Positions 36,219 to 45,747 of a stretch of 64,000 nucleotides of DNA are shown one piece after another (position 1 is the stretch's first letter; each line of letters begins with the position of its first letter). The notes beneath the pieces are model-generated. The model did not search any database. It was not told the origin of the DNA and saw only the letters and a list, made by a program, of their open reading frames with translations. The stretch lies in contig JACRCX010000120.1 in NCBI GenBank assembly GCA_016218815.1, positions 1 through 64,000 on the forward strand, written 5' to 3'. This DNA is from Deltaproteobacteria bacterium. GTDB taxonomy: Bacteria > Myxococcota_A > Polyangia > DRWM01 > JAAZOP01. Made by a program: the position numbers and the translations under genes.

Positions 36219-36669
36219 GTATCGTGTGCTGCAAGTCGAGGACCACCTCCAGAACCGAACCGCGCCCTTCAGGGCGCGGCTCGAGGCGCGAAGCAGCCGC
36301 GGGCTGGAGCCCGCGGTTCGAAAGGAAGGGCTCGCCCTGCGCACGACGCTGGTTTCCAACGTGCGGAGAGGAGTTTCCCGGGCCGACCGGCGCGTCATCA
36401 AGTCGTGAGCGTTGCTTCTCATTTCTTCGCTTCCAAACCGATGTGGGATAAGATAGCACCATGTACGACTATTCGACATCGGCAGTAGTGTCGCTGGTTC
36501 GCCGCAGGTCACCGGCGGCTGGGTTGTGGCCGAAAGAGACCGGTCCCTGGCACAACGGATGCATAGATTGCTTGGGGTAGGAAGATGGCCCGGCCGGGTG
36601 GGCGGGTCACAGAGGAACGCATCGGACGGTACGACGGGTGGGCGTCCGGCGAAGAGAGGGAAACAAGGC
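36219..36669. other. 451-bp spacer
   Basis: The first 100 bases hold a REP-like double hairpin (36260-36316). The stretch from about 36405 to 36530 is noticeably less GC-rich than the rest of the window and contains a weak -10-like TAAGAT at 36449-36454, so a promoter for the downstream gene may lie there. A 39-codon reading frame from ATG 36461 exists but has no family or good ribosome site and is not annotated as a gene. Confidence 0.4.
36260..36316. repeat. REP-like paired hairpins, copy 1
   Basis: Two perfect 9-bp stems with 2-base loops: CCGCGCCCT-TC-AGGGCGCGG (36260-36279) and CCGCGGGCT-GG-AGCCCGCGG (36297-36316), followed by ttcg. The same arrangement recurs at 62554-62613. Both copies follow the 3' end of a gene. 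They may act as terminators or mRNA stabilisers as well as being mobile repeats. Confidence 0.75.
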
Positions 36670-38808
36670 ATGTTGGCGTGGAGGTCGAGGCAACGGATCG
36701 CAGGGTGGCGGGGGACGGGCGTCCTCGCTGCGCTGGTGACCGGCGTCGTCCCGTGTATCGGGTTCGTCTCGGGGTGCAGCATCCCGGGGAGACAGCAGCC
36801 GGACGACAACCCCTCGGGGAGGGTGTCCACGCCCGCGGAGGCGGCGACCACGCCTCGGGCGGCGGAGTCGCCGGAAGCGGCGAAGCCGGTGACTTCCGAG
36901 CCATCGGGGACTCCGGTCGCGGTCGAGACGGCGGCGTCGAAGGAGGTGCAGGAGCCTTTAGTCGAGCCTGCGAAAGAAGCCGCACCGAAGGAGCTCCCGC
37001 CGCCGGAGGCGGCGATTGCGGGGGGGGACGTCGAGGTGGTGTGTCCGGAGTCCGGGTCGGCCCAGGCGAAGTTCTTCTTCTCGCCGGCCCAACCGCAGGA
37101 GGGGAAGCCGCTGCGCGTGGTGGCCGTCGCGGAGGGGGAATTGGTTCCCGCGGCGCTGGCGCAGAAGCAGTCCGAGGGGTGGGCGCGGCTGTCGGGCTCG
37201 TTGGCGTGGGGCGGACCGCCGTACGCCTGGACGGCGATGGTGGACGCGCCGGCGGCCGGGACGCACCAGTTCCTGCTGGCCTCGAAGGATGCGGCGCATC
37301 CCCATGCCTGCGGGACGGTCACGGTGGTGCCGGCGGACAAGGTCGTCGCGGCGCCGGCGATCGCGAGCGGCGCATGGACGATCACGCGGGCCTGGAACCA
37401 CGAGATGGAGAACTTGTACTCGGCGTGGATCGCCCGCCTGTTCCTCGTCGACGTCGGCGCGAAGGCCGGTTGGCGCCCCCTGCACCAGGTGCTGCGGGAC
37501 CCGAAGCGCAACATCCTGTACGGGTATCTCGGGCTGCGCGAGGACGATGCCGACGCTGGGATGAAGGTGTACCTGACGCCCGACTGTGCCGACACGCCCT
37601 TCTTCCTGCGCGCCTACTTCTCCTGGAAGATGGGGTTGCCGTTCGCGGTGCGATCGTGCCTGCGCGGCGACTGGATCCACGGGCCGATCTGCGAGCCCGA
37701 ACCGGTCAGCAACCTCGATCCGAAGTGGGACGACGTGCCTTCGGTCGTGGATCGTTTCAACCGCTTCGTCGGGCTCACCGTGGCCAACACGGTCCACTCC
37801 GGGACGGTCCGGACCGTGCCGGAGGACGGCGCGAGCGACTTGTACCCCGTGGCGCTCTCGCGCGAGGCGCTCCGCCCGGGCGTCACCTATGCGGACCCCA
37901 ACGGCCACGTGCTGGTGCTGGTGCGCTGGGTGCCGGGGACCGAGGATCGGATGGGAATGCTGCTGGCGGTCGACGCGCACCCCGACCTGACCGTGTCGCA
38001 CAAGCGATTCTCGAAGGCCAACTTCTTCTTCGACCCCCGGCTGCCCACGGGCGGCTTCAAGGCGTTCCGGCCGGCGATCGTCCAGCGCGGCAAGGTCCGG
38101 TTCATGACCAACGCCGAGCTGGCGGCCAGCCCCGACTACGGCAACCGCTCGCTCGACCAGTACTCCTTCACCGACGCCGCGGACTTCTATCGGACCGTCG
38201 ACAAGCTGCTCAACCCGATCCCGCTCGACCCGGTCAAGGCCTATCGCTCCCAGATGGAGGCGTTGATCGAGCTGCTCGAGGAGCGGGTCAGCTCCGTCCA
38301 GGTCGGTGTCGACTACCAGAAGCTCAACGCGTGGGCGACCATCGAAATGCCGGACGGAGGCGCGATCTTCGAGACCGTGGGGCCGTGGGAGGACTACTCG
38401 ACCCCGGCGCGCGACCTGCGCCTCCTGCTGACGTTCGACGCGTTGGCGCAGTTCCCGGACTTCGTCCGTGACAACTCCGACATCTTCAAGATCCCGGCCG
38501 GCAAGTCCCCGAGCCAAGTCCGCAGCGACCTCCTCGCCGAGTGGGACCGCAGCAAGGACGAGCTGTCAATCACGTACAGCAGGACCGACGGCACCCCCTG
38601 GACCCTGACGCTCGGCCAGCTCGTCGAGCGCACGGTCGAGTTCGAGCAGGCGTACAACCCGAACGACTGTGTCGAGGCGCGCTGGGGCGCGCGGCGCGGC
38701 TCGACGGAGTACGCTCCCTGCGTCCACCACGCCCCGTTCCCGCAACAGCGCAAGATGGAGATGTACCGCGTCTGGCATGCCGAGCGGCGGCGCCCCTCCG
38801 CGTTCTAG
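36670..38808 (+). CDS. Exported lipoprotein with putative Cys-His-Asp hydrolase-like domain (paralogue 1)
   Basis: A 712-residue lipoprotein: signal ending VSGC, then about 90 residues of Ala/Pro/Glu linker. The central domain shares a long block with the next gene: LYSAWIARLF, RDPKRNILYGYLG, TPDCADTPFFLRAYFSWK, DRFNRF, VHSGTVRTVPED and GFKAFRP. Within it Cys306, His413 (NGHVLVLV) and Asp435 (AVDAH) sit in the order and settings seen in papain/transglutaminase-like enzymes. That is an inference; no known family is recognised. The C-terminal 200 residues are unique to this copy. ATG 36670 follows gagggaaacaaggc. Confidence 0.72.
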   Translation: MLAWRSRQRIAGWRGTGVLAALVTGVVPCIGFVSGCSIPGRQQPDDNPSGRVSTPAEAATTPRAAESPEAAKPVTSEPSGTPVAVETAASKEVQEPLVEPAKEAAPKELPPPEAAIAGGDVEVVCPESGSAQAKFFFSPAQPQEGKPLRVVAVAEGELVPAALAQKQSEGWARLSGSLAWGGPPYAWTAMVDAPAAGTHQFLLASKDAAHPHACGTVTVVPADKVVAAPAIASGAWTITRAWNHEMENLYSAWIARLFLVDVGAKAGWRPLHQVLRDPKRNILYGYLGLREDDADAGMKVYLTPDCADTPFFLRAYFSWKMGLPFAVRSCLRGDWIHGPICEPEPVSNLDPKWDDVPSVVDRFNRFVGLTVANTVHSGTVRTVPEDGASDLYPVALSREALRPGVTYADPNGHVLVLVRWVPGTEDRMGMLLAVDAHPDLTVSHKRFSKANFFFDPRLPTGGFKAFRPAIVQRGKVRFMTNAELAASPDYGNRSLDQYSFTDAADFYRTVDKLLNPIPLDPVKAYRSQMEALIELLEERVSSVQVGVDYQKLNAWATIEMPDGGAIFETVGPWEDYSTPARDLRLLLTFDALAQFPDFVRDNSDIFKIPAGKSPSQVRSDLLAEWDRSKDELSITYSRTDGTPWTLTLGQLVERTVEFEQAYNPNDCVEARWGARRGSTEYAPCVHHAPFPQQRKMEMYRVWHAERRRPSAF

Positions 38809-38902
38809 CCCGGACCGCCCCGGACATGCGTTCAGCGGGACAATCGGGGCACCCCAAAAAAAGCTCGTGACCTGACCCGGAGCCTTTCGGTACCCTGGAA
38901 TC

Positions 38903-40318
38903 GTGAAACCGTCCCTCCGCATCGGGGCGGGGCTCGCCTCGCTCATCTTGGTCCTGTGCGTCGCTCCGACACTGGTCCATCACGACGCTCCCGCCAGGCC
39001 CTCGGCGCCGGTCTCGAGCCGGCCGGCGGCGGAAGTGGTGCCGGCTTCGGCCGCGCCGGCGCCGGCGGCGACACCTGCGCCGCTCCTGCCGGAGGAGCCG
39101 TCGCAGACCTGCGCGGGCGTTCCGGCGCGCGCGATCGCGTTCTCGTTCCCGTTCCAGCCGCGCGCGGGCGAGGCCGTGCGCCTGGTCGCCGTGTCGCGCG
39201 AGCAGCTTGCGCCGTTCGTCACCGAGCTCTCGGGCCCGGAGGACGCCGTGACGTTGGAGCCCTCGGATCAGTGGGGCCCCGGTCCTTTCGGCAGCGAGTT
39301 CCGCACCGGCGCACTGGCGGCCGGCGACTACGCCGTGACGCTGCGGGACCCCGTGGCCGGTACGATCCTCGGGTGCTCGAGCCTGCGCGTCCTCCCGGCC
39401 GGCCCGGCGCGCGAGCGCACCGCCGACGGTGACGGGGTGTGGCCGATCCGGCGCGCGTGGAGCGGCGCTCTGGAGGACCTGTATTCCGTCTGGGTGTCCC
39501 GGCTGTTCCGCACCCCCGGCGATTCTCGCGCCGCCTGGCACCGCCTGCACGCCGTGTTCCGCGATCCGGCGCGGAACGTGCTCTACGGCGCGCTGGGCTG
39601 GGACGAGGACGACACGGGGACGGCCGACAATCCGCGGCCCACCGCCGTCCGGGCGCGCGCGGACTGCGGAGACCTGCCCTACATGCTGCGGGCCTACTTC
39701 GCCTGGAAGTTCGAGCTGCCGTTCCGCTTCCAGCGCTGCAACCGCCGCAACGCCCTCCAGGGCGCCGAGTGCTACGAGGAGCGCTCGAACCTCACGGAGC
39801 GCTACCGGGGGAAGACCGATCCGGTCGAGCGGTTCAACCGCTTCCTGGAAACGTGGGTCGTCGTCGGCGTCCACTCCGCCACGCCGCGCACGCTGCCCGA
39901 GGACGACGACTCCGACTTCTACCCGATCGAGATGTCCCGTTCGGCGTTGCGGCCGGGGACGGTGTACGTCTGGCCGTACGGTCATCTCCTGGTGATCACC
40001 GACTGGATCGAGGACGATACCGGCGGCGTCTCGCTCGTCGCCGTCGACGGGCACCTGGACGGCACGGTCACCTTCAAGCACTTCTCCCCCAAGAACTTCC
40101 CGTACCTGCCCGGACTGCGGACCTTCGGCTTCAAGACCTTCCGGCCGCTCGTCTACGCCGGCGGCGAGATCCTCCCGGTCGACAACGCCGGCATCGCCGC
40201 CGCCGAAGTCCCGCTCGTCTTCTCCGAGGAACAATACCGCTTCCGCCGCTCGCGCGACTTCTACCGCGCCGTCTGGCACGTGTCCGCCCTGGTCCCGGAC
40301 GGTCCGCCCGGGTCGTGA
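38903..40318 (+). CDS. Exported protein with putative Cys-His-Asp hydrolase-like domain (paralogue 2)
   Basis: 471 residues starting at GTG 38903 with a signal (SLILVLCVAPTLV) and an Ala/Pro linker. It is the tandem paralogue of the preceding gene, matching it from LYSVWVSRLF through GFKTFRP. The possible catalytic trio is conserved as Cys255 (RADCGDLPYMLRAYFAWK), His361 (YGHLLVI) and Asp382 (AVDGH). It lacks the extra C-terminal region of paralogue 1. The preserved residues in otherwise diverged copies support an active centre, which could be a peptidase or amidase acting on the envelope. Confidence 0.72.
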   Translation: MKPSLRIGAGLASLILVLCVAPTLVHHDAPARPSAPVSSRPAAEVVPASAAPAPAATPAPLLPEEPSQTCAGVPARAIAFSFPFQPRAGEAVRLVAVSREQLAPFVTELSGPEDAVTLEPSDQWGPGPFGSEFRTGALAAGDYAVTLRDPVAGTILGCSSLRVLPAGPARERTADGDGVWPIRRAWSGALEDLYSVWVSRLFRTPGDSRAAWHRLHAVFRDPARNVLYGALGWDEDDTGTADNPRPTAVRARADCGDLPYMLRAYFAWKFELPFRFQRCNRRNALQGAECYEERSNLTERYRGKTDPVERFNRFLETWVVVGVHSATPRTLPEDDDSDFYPIEMSRSALRPGTVYVWPYGHLLVITDWIEDDTGGVSLVAVDGHLDGTVTFKHFSPKNFPYLPGLRTFGFKTFRPLVYAGGEILPVDNAGIAAAEVPLVFSEEQYRFRRSRDFYRAVWHVSALVPDGPPGS

Positions 40319-40391
40319 GGACGCCGCGACACCATCTCCCCCGCCATGCAGGAACGGCGCCGGCCGGAGTCCGGCCCGCCTCGCTCGCCGC

Positions 40392-41663
40392 GTGGCCCTT
40401 GCCCTGGCGCTGACCGCTGCCGCCGCCTCGTGCGCCCGCCGCCCCGCCGCACGCGCCGACGCCGCCCCACTCCAAGCCGACGCGACGCCCGCTCCCGCCG
40501 CACCGGATGCCGCGGTGCCGCTCGACGCCGCGCGCGCGGACGAGGCGGCAGCATTCGCCGACGCGGAGGCGGGAGAGGCCGTCGCGCCGCTCGACGCGAC
40601 GGCCGCCGTCGCGAGCGAACCCCTGCTTCCCGCCGAAGACCCCGCCGTGCTCGAGTCGGACTGCCGCAAGGGAGACCTCTCGGCCTGCCTGCGCGCGGCA
40701 AGCTGGTACGCGGCGGGTCTCGCCGGCCTCGAGGCCGGCCAGGCGCACGCGCGAACCTTGTGGCAGCGCGCGTGCGAGCGGAAGCACCCCGAGGGGTGCC
40801 GCCGGCTGGCCCAGAGCCTGCTGGCGGGCGAAGGCTCCTCGAGCGACGTGCGGCGCGGCACGCGCCTCCTCGACCAGGCTTGCGAGCTGGGGTCGCTCGT
40901 CGCCTGCGCCGGGCTCGCCGGTCGCTACTTCCACGGCGACGGCGAGCGGGTGGACATCTACCAGTCGCTGCTGCGCTTCCAACGCGCGTGCAACGGCGGA
41001 TACGCGGGTGCCTGCGTGGCGATGCAGGCGGCGCGGCGGTTCGCCGAGACTTTCGACCTGCCGTTGCCGCGGCCGCGCGAGTCGGCGCCCCCGGCCCGTC
41101 CACCGGCGCCGGAGACCGCGTGCCCGTCCTCCTCGTTCCCGACGCCCGCGCCGGCGGTCGAGCGGCTGGACGGTGGCCTGCTCCCCATACCGCCGGATCG
41201 CTTGCGCGCCTGCCTGCCCGGCCCGCCCGGTCCCCGGGTCCCGCCGGCCGGATGGAGCTGCGCGGCGGCGGCGGAAGTCGACGCCGCCGCCGTGGCGCGG
41301 GCGACCTGCGCCAGGCAGGGCGCCGCCGTCACCGTCGCGATCCTGGACCACTACCGCGACTGCACGTTGCAACCCGGCACGGGCGCGGCGATCCTCGCCG
41401 CCCGGCTTCCCGCCGGCGTCGAGCGGACTTCGCTGCGCCTCGGCGGCCTGGATGCGGTGGTGCTCGAGGCGGGGGCGCGCTCCGAGCTGCGGCTGTGGCT
41501 GGCCGACCGCTGCGAGCTGGTCGTCGGCGCCGGGAACGGGGCGACGGAGGAGGATCTGCGCGCCCTCGCCGCAGCGGCCGACCTCCAGGCCCTGCGGACG
41601 ATCTGCGCCTGGCGCGAGGGCGAGGGCCTGCCCGAGGACTGGGGGAGTCACTCCGCCGGGTAG
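40392..41663 (+). CDS. Sel1/Hcp-like repeat lipoprotein
   Basis: 423 residues with a lipoprotein-like signal (ALALTAAAASC) from GTG 40392. Residues 85-220 contain Sel1-type helical repeats with paired cysteines (CRKGDLSACLRAASWYAAG, CERKHPEGCRRLAQSLL, CELGSLVACAGLAGRYF), the disulphide-stapled version typical of Helicobacter Hcp proteins. A Pro-rich linker leads to a C-terminal beta domain of about 160 residues with four or more cysteines. It is likely a protein-interaction scaffold outside the membrane. The 3' end overlaps the convergent lipoprotein gene by 16 bp. Confidence 0.78.
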   Translation: MALALALTAAAASCARRPAARADAAPLQADATPAPAAPDAAVPLDAARADEAAAFADAEAGEAVAPLDATAAVASEPLLPAEDPAVLESDCRKGDLSACLRAASWYAAGLAGLEAGQAHARTLWQRACERKHPEGCRRLAQSLLAGEGSSSDVRRGTRLLDQACELGSLVACAGLAGRYFHGDGERVDIYQSLLRFQRACNGGYAGACVAMQAARRFAETFDLPLPRPRESAPPARPPAPETACPSSSFPTPAPAVERLDGGLLPIPPDRLRACLPGPPGPRVPPAGWSCAAAAEVDAAAVARATCARQGAAVTVAILDHYRDCTLQPGTGAAILAARLPAGVERTSLRLGGLDAVVLEAGARSELRLWLADRCELVVGAGNGATEEDLRALAAAADLQALRTICAWREGEGLPEDWGSHSAG

Positions 41664-42694
41664 ATGCCGAACCAGGTGAGGTCGCCCAGGCCCTGGCCGG
41701 GGTCGGTCCGGATGCGCGTGCCGTCCGGCGTGACGGTCGCGGTCGCCATCGGCGCCCACTCGCCGGTCTCCAGACCGGTCTCCTGGTGTCCGCCGCCGAC
41801 CATGTAGACGTCGACGGCCGTACCCGGCGCGAGGCCGAACTCGTTGGGGAGGTCCAGCCCGGCCGCCCGCAGCACCGGGTCGGTCATCGTCCCGGGCTCG
41901 ATGATCTGCGCGTTGCCCGGCGTGACGGCCCACAGCGCGAGTGGCAGCCGCGCGGGATCGAGGAAGCAGGGCACGTGCTCCTCGAGCGGGAAGCGCGTGA
42001 GCGCCATCCAGTCCGGCAAGCCGATGGGCAGCAGAACCACCGCGCCGGCGGGAAGGACCAGGGCCGCACCGTCGTCGGCCTCGACGCGCAGGTCCGCGGC
42101 CAGCGGGGAGTCCGGCGGTGGCGCGAGCGGCACCGCGGTCCCCGTCGTCGGGGCCGGGTACAGCCGGAGGTCGGCGCACACGTGCACGGCGCCGTCGCAC
42201 AGGTCGCGGAACCGGCAGAACGGCTCGAGCCGCGGCGGGTCGGAGGGGAAGTGCATCCCCAGGCTGTTCGTCAAGCTCCCGGGAAGCCGGAGCGCGAACC
42301 AGCCGTCCTCGCGGCTGCGGCCGGAGAAGCACCGGCCGTCGAGGCACGCCGAGACGACCTGGTTGCCCAGCGGCGTGCCGGTGTCGTCGCGCACCGTGCC
42401 GGCAATGCAGGTCACGCTGAACGGCGGCGAGTGGCACGCGCTCGCCGCGCACTCGGCGTCCGGCTCGAGGCACGGCGGTGCCGCGTCCTCCGCCCCCGCG
42501 TCCTCGGGCTCGTCGACGTCCGGGACGACCTCGCCGCCCGCGTCGTCGTCGGTTTCTCCATCCACCGTCGTTTCGGCGGAGTCCGGCGCCGCGTCGACCG
42601 GCGTGTCGGCGGCGTCAAGCGCTCCGCCCGGCTCGCGTTCGCAAGCAGGGGCAACGGCGAGAATCAGGATCAACGCTAGGCGCAGCGCCGACAA
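41648..42694 (-). CDS. Lipoprotein with carboxypeptidase-regulatory-like domain
   Basis: 348 residues: signal MSALRLALILILAVAPAC with lipobox APAC, then 55 residues of acidic Asp/Ala linker. The segment VTCIAGTVRDDTGTPLGNQVVSAC and SREDGWFALRLPG is a carboxypeptidase-regulatory-like (CnaB-type) beta-sandwich. The remainder is a beta-rich domain of the ZU5-like or surface-protein kind (LVLPAGAVVLLPIGLPD, GTAVDVYMVGGG). A structural surface role is inferred. Confidence 0.75.
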   Translation of the reverse strand: MSALRLALILILAVAPACEREPGGALDAADTPVDAAPDSAETTVDGETDDDAGGEVVPDVDEPEDAGAEDAAPPCLEPDAECAASACHSPPFSVTCIAGTVRDDTGTPLGNQVVSACLDGRCFSGRSREDGWFALRLPGSLTNSLGMHFPSDPPRLEPFCRFRDLCDGAVHVCADLRLYPAPTTGTAVPLAPPPDSPLAADLRVEADDGAALVLPAGAVVLLPIGLPDWMALTRFPLEEHVPCFLDPARLPLALWAVTPGNAQIIEPGTMTDPVLRAAGLDLPNEFGLAPGTAVDVYMVGGGHQETGLETGEWAPMATATVTPDGTRIRTDPGQGLGDLTWFGIYPAE

Positions 42695-42859
42695 GACGTT
42701 TCCCTTCCCTTCGCGCGGTCTCCCCCCGGACGGACGGTCGGAGTATTCGCGGTGGAAGAGGATCTGTCAATCGTCGAGGAATCTGCTTCGCGATTGGGGG
42801 CGAGCAGAGCCGCTGCCGCGAGCGACGGCCTCCTCCGGCGGGTCCCGGTTCCCGCCGGG

Positions 42860-43876
42860 TCACGGCCGGGTCCAGCGCACATCGGCCGGGGCGGCGGAGC
42901 GGTAGGAGCTTGCCTCGAGCGGGAGGGTGAGGCGGACGGAACCAGGGTCGGTCGGAGCGCGCAGGCCGGTCGCGCGCGCCTCCTCGCTCCACGAGGGCCG
43001 ATCGTGGTGCAGGCTGTCCTCGAGCAGCGCCGCTCGTCCCGCGTCGGACGCGGCAGCTTCGACCATCGCGCGCACGGCGGGATCCAGGCATCCGGCCAGG
43101 GCGCGCTCGAGCGCGGCGCGATCCACCGCGAGTTCGGCGGCGTCGGGCGGCGGCGGGTCCCCGTCGAGCGGTCCGGCTGCCGTCCGGGGACGGTTGCCGT
43201 GCGCCCAGGTTCCGGCGGTACGGTCTTCGCCGGGAGCGAGGTACGGATCGACCGGGCGCCCGCGGACCCAGACCATGAAGTGGATGTGCGGGGGCACGAA
43301 GGGGAAGAACGCCGTCATGTCCAGGCTGGAGTGGCCGGACAGCGCAACGACCTCGCCGCGGCGCACCGGAGCGCCGAGGTCGGCCAGGACGCGGCTCAGG
43401 TGCGAGTACTGGGTGACGACGCCGTGGCCGTGGTCGATGCAGAGAGTGAGGCCGCCGCGCAGCCAGCAGTCGCGCACGGCGACGGCCACGCCCGGCGCGG
43501 CCGCGCAGAGCGGCGAACCGGGCGGGCAGACGAAGTCCGTCCCGTCGTGCTCGTCGTAGGACAGCCGGCCGCCGCGCCAGTCGCGCATCCGCCGGCGCGT
43601 GACGGTCACGTGGTACGCGGCACCGCCCGCCGTGCGGTCGAAGAAGTTGAAGACCGGCGCGATGCCGTCGGCCGGGAAGAACCCCGCGAAGGCCGGAAGC
43701 GCGAGGTCCGGGCGCAGCAGCCCGGCGCTGGCCGGGCCGAACGTGTAGCGGTCGCCGCGCGGGACGTGGCGCAGCACGGTCCACAGATCGCGTCCCAGCG
43801 CACGCGGACCGCGGATGCCGAAACGCTCCGGCCACGCGGGCAGGGGTTCGAGGAGCGTCCGGCGGCGCCACGGCAT
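42860..43876 (-). CDS. M23-family metallopeptidase domain protein
   Basis: 338 residues with the LytM/M23 zinc site: His110 and Asp114 in DEHDGTDF, HGHGVVTQYSHLS, and the HxH pair His197/His199 in PPHIHFMVW. Peptidoglycan endopeptidase activity is expected from the family. No signal peptide is evident, which is odd for a wall hydrolase; the MPWRRRTLLEP start at 43876 could be too far in, or the protein acts inside the cell. The C-terminal 100 residues are unique. Confidence 0.82.
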   Translation of the reverse strand: MPWRRRTLLEPLPAWPERFGIRGPRALGRDLWTVLRHVPRGDRYTFGPASAGLLRPDLALPAFAGFFPADGIAPVFNFFDRTAGGAAYHVTVTRRRMRDWRGGRLSYDEHDGTDFVCPPGSPLCAAAPGVAVAVRDCWLRGGLTLCIDHGHGVVTQYSHLSRVLADLGAPVRRGEVVALSGHSSLDMTAFFPFVPPHIHFMVWVRGRPVDPYLAPGEDRTAGTWAHGNRPRTAAGPLDGDPPPPDAAELAVDRAALERALAGCLDPAVRAMVEAAASDAGRAALLEDSLHHDRPSWSEEARATGLRAPTDPGSVRLTLPLEASSYRSAAPADVRWTRP

Positions 43877-43929
43877 CGCGGCTCAGGCGCCGCGTCTCGC
43901 GCGGAGGAGGACGCCGCCGGCACGTTTCG

Positions 43930-45300
43930 TCATGGCAGGATGCCCGCCGTGACGTTCCAGGTGATCTGATCGGTGCCCAGGTCGAAGATCGTCTCGCGGT
44001 CGAAGGACCTGGACCCGGGGTTCCAGCGATAGCGGCGCAGCGCGCCCTGGTTGTCGGCCGCGACGACGATCTCCGAAACGCCGTCACCGTCGAGATCGGC
44101 GACCAGCGTGGCGTGCTCGAAGCCCCCCGATTCGCCGTCGATCAGCTCGGCCGTGCCCTCCCCGCGCTCGGGCCGCCGCAGGAGCCACACGCCGGCGCTC
44201 TTCGTCGCGGCGACCAGCTCGTTCGTGCCGTCGCCGTCCACGTCGCCCCACGTGAGGAAGCGGCACATGCAGTCGGGCAGCGTCGTCGGCGTCCGTTCCG
44301 CGAACCCGCCGTTGCCGTCGGGCTCGTAGAGCACGATCCGCAGCGGGACCATCGCCGGGTCCTTCGTGCAGTCCTTGCCCGCTTCCGTCTTCGCTTCGAG
44401 CACGGCGAGCAGGGCGGCCTTGCCGTCGCCGTCGAGGTCCGCCACGAGGATCTCCTTGGCATGAGCGGCGTCGGACCACATCACCGGGGTGCGCACGAAC
44501 GTCGAACCGTCCCAGCGGTACATGTCGATGCCGCCGCCCTGCTGCTCGCCGCTCGATGTATTCGGCTGGCTCGGCGTCGTGAAGAACTCGTTCTTCCCGT
44601 CGCCGTCGATGTCGCCGATCTCGACCTCGTGCACGAAGATCCCCGGCCGCCGGTCCAGCTCGGTCGCCTGCCACGCCCCGTCGACCTGGCGCAGGACACC
44701 GACGACTCCCTGGTCGTGCGTCGCGATGACGATCTCCGAAATGCCGTCGCCGGTGACGTCGCCGATCTCGACGTCCCGCAGGCGATCGAACGAGCCCCCG
44801 AACGTCGGGTGCCACAGCGTCGTCGCTGTCCACTCCTCGCCGTCCTTCCGCCACGCCTTGAGGTACGCGCCCATCGCACCGATGGTCAGCACCGCGGGGC
44901 CCTTGCCGTCGGGATCGAAGACCATCGCTTTGTGGAACACGTTCGAGTCCGGATCCTCGATCGTTTCGGGCTCCCACTCGGCCCCGGCCTGGCGGAGCAC
45001 GATCAGCGTCGCCGGTCCGGGCTTCTGCTTCGTCGTGCCGTCCGGCTGCAGCTCCGTGACGAACCGGGACTGGGTGACCAGGAGGACGGGCGGCGGCGCG
45101 CTCGGCGGCGGAGCCGTCGCGCCGGCGTCATCCGGCACCGCCGGCGAGGATGCCATCGCATCCGGCGTCGCCGCCGGGCCGACCGGCGCACCTGCCTCGG
45201 CCGCCGGCGCCGGTACGCTCGCCGGCGGCTCTTCGCCCTTCTTCTTGCACGAGCCGCCCAGCACGAGCAGTGCCGCCACGCTCCATGCCGTCCACTTCAT
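43930..45300 (-). CDS. FG-GAP/VCBS repeat lipoprotein
   Basis: 456 residues with signal AALLVLGGSC and an Ala/Pro linker. The mature part is a seven-bladed-propeller-like array with calcium loops DVTGDGISEIV, DIDGDGKNEFF, DLDGDGKAALL, DVDGDGTNELV and DLDGDGVSEIV, typical of FG-GAP/integrin-alpha-like repeats. A surface recognition or adhesion role is likely. ATG 45300 is preceded by GGGAAGGG. Confidence 0.85.
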   Translation of the reverse strand: MKWTAWSVAALLVLGGSCKKKGEEPPASVPAPAAEAGAPVGPAATPDAMASSPAVPDDAGATAPPPSAPPPVLLVTQSRFVTELQPDGTTKQKPGPATLIVLRQAGAEWEPETIEDPDSNVFHKAMVFDPDGKGPAVLTIGAMGAYLKAWRKDGEEWTATTLWHPTFGGSFDRLRDVEIGDVTGDGISEIVIATHDQGVVGVLRQVDGAWQATELDRRPGIFVHEVEIGDIDGDGKNEFFTTPSQPNTSSGEQQGGGIDMYRWDGSTFVRTPVMWSDAAHAKEILVADLDGDGKAALLAVLEAKTEAGKDCTKDPAMVPLRIVLYEPDGNGGFAERTPTTLPDCMCRFLTWGDVDGDGTNELVAATKSAGVWLLRRPERGEGTAELIDGESGGFEHATLVADLDGDGVSEIVVAADNQGALRRYRWNPGSRSFDRETIFDLGTDQITWNVTAGILP

Positions 45301-45380
45301 CGTCGCACCCTTCCCTCCCCCTTCGCCGGGCAGGAGCCTACACGAGGAGGGTACGAATTGGGAAAAGGCGGAGCGGAGCG

Positions 45381-45626
45381 TCAGTTGCAGGAGCTGCGGA
45401 CCACGACCAGCAGCGCGATCAACGCGAACGCGCCGCCGATGAACAACCCGCCGCCGTGGGCTTCCATCCACGTGCGTTGCTTCCCGTCCTTGGACGGTCC
45501 CGTCGCCGCGGCCACCCTCTCCACGCCCTTGCGGTCGGCGGCCTCGCCGGCCGCGGCCGCGGATTCCCGTGGCGTGCCCCCTTTTTTCGACTTCTCAACC
45601 CTGCTTGGTTCGATGGATGCGGACAT
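45381..45626 (-). CDS. Small single-pass membrane protein, unknown
   Basis: 81 residues starting MSASIEPSRVEKSKKGG, with AGAGGAGG before ATG 45626. Residues 57-77 (GGGLFIGGAFALIALLVVV) form one C-terminal membrane helix, so the rest is cytoplasmic, in a tail-anchored arrangement. No family recognised. Confidence 0.6.
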   Translation of the reverse strand: MSASIEPSRVEKSKKGGTPRESAAAAGEAADRKGVERVAAATGPSKDGKQRTWMEAHGGGLFIGGAFALIALLVVVRSSCN

Positions 45627-45747
45627 TCGATTTCCTCCTCTGCGCGTCCTGGGCGCCCGGTCGGGCGCCGGAAACGCTCGCCGCGCCTCGACGCCGCCGC
45701 TGCGCGCACCGCCCCGCGGGGCGCGTGCGCCGGTTCTGGTCGGTACG

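Noticed and set aside
36461..36580. A 39-codon ORF upstream of the first tandem paralogue
   Set aside because: No ribosome site and no recognisable sequence; it is more likely part of the spacer.
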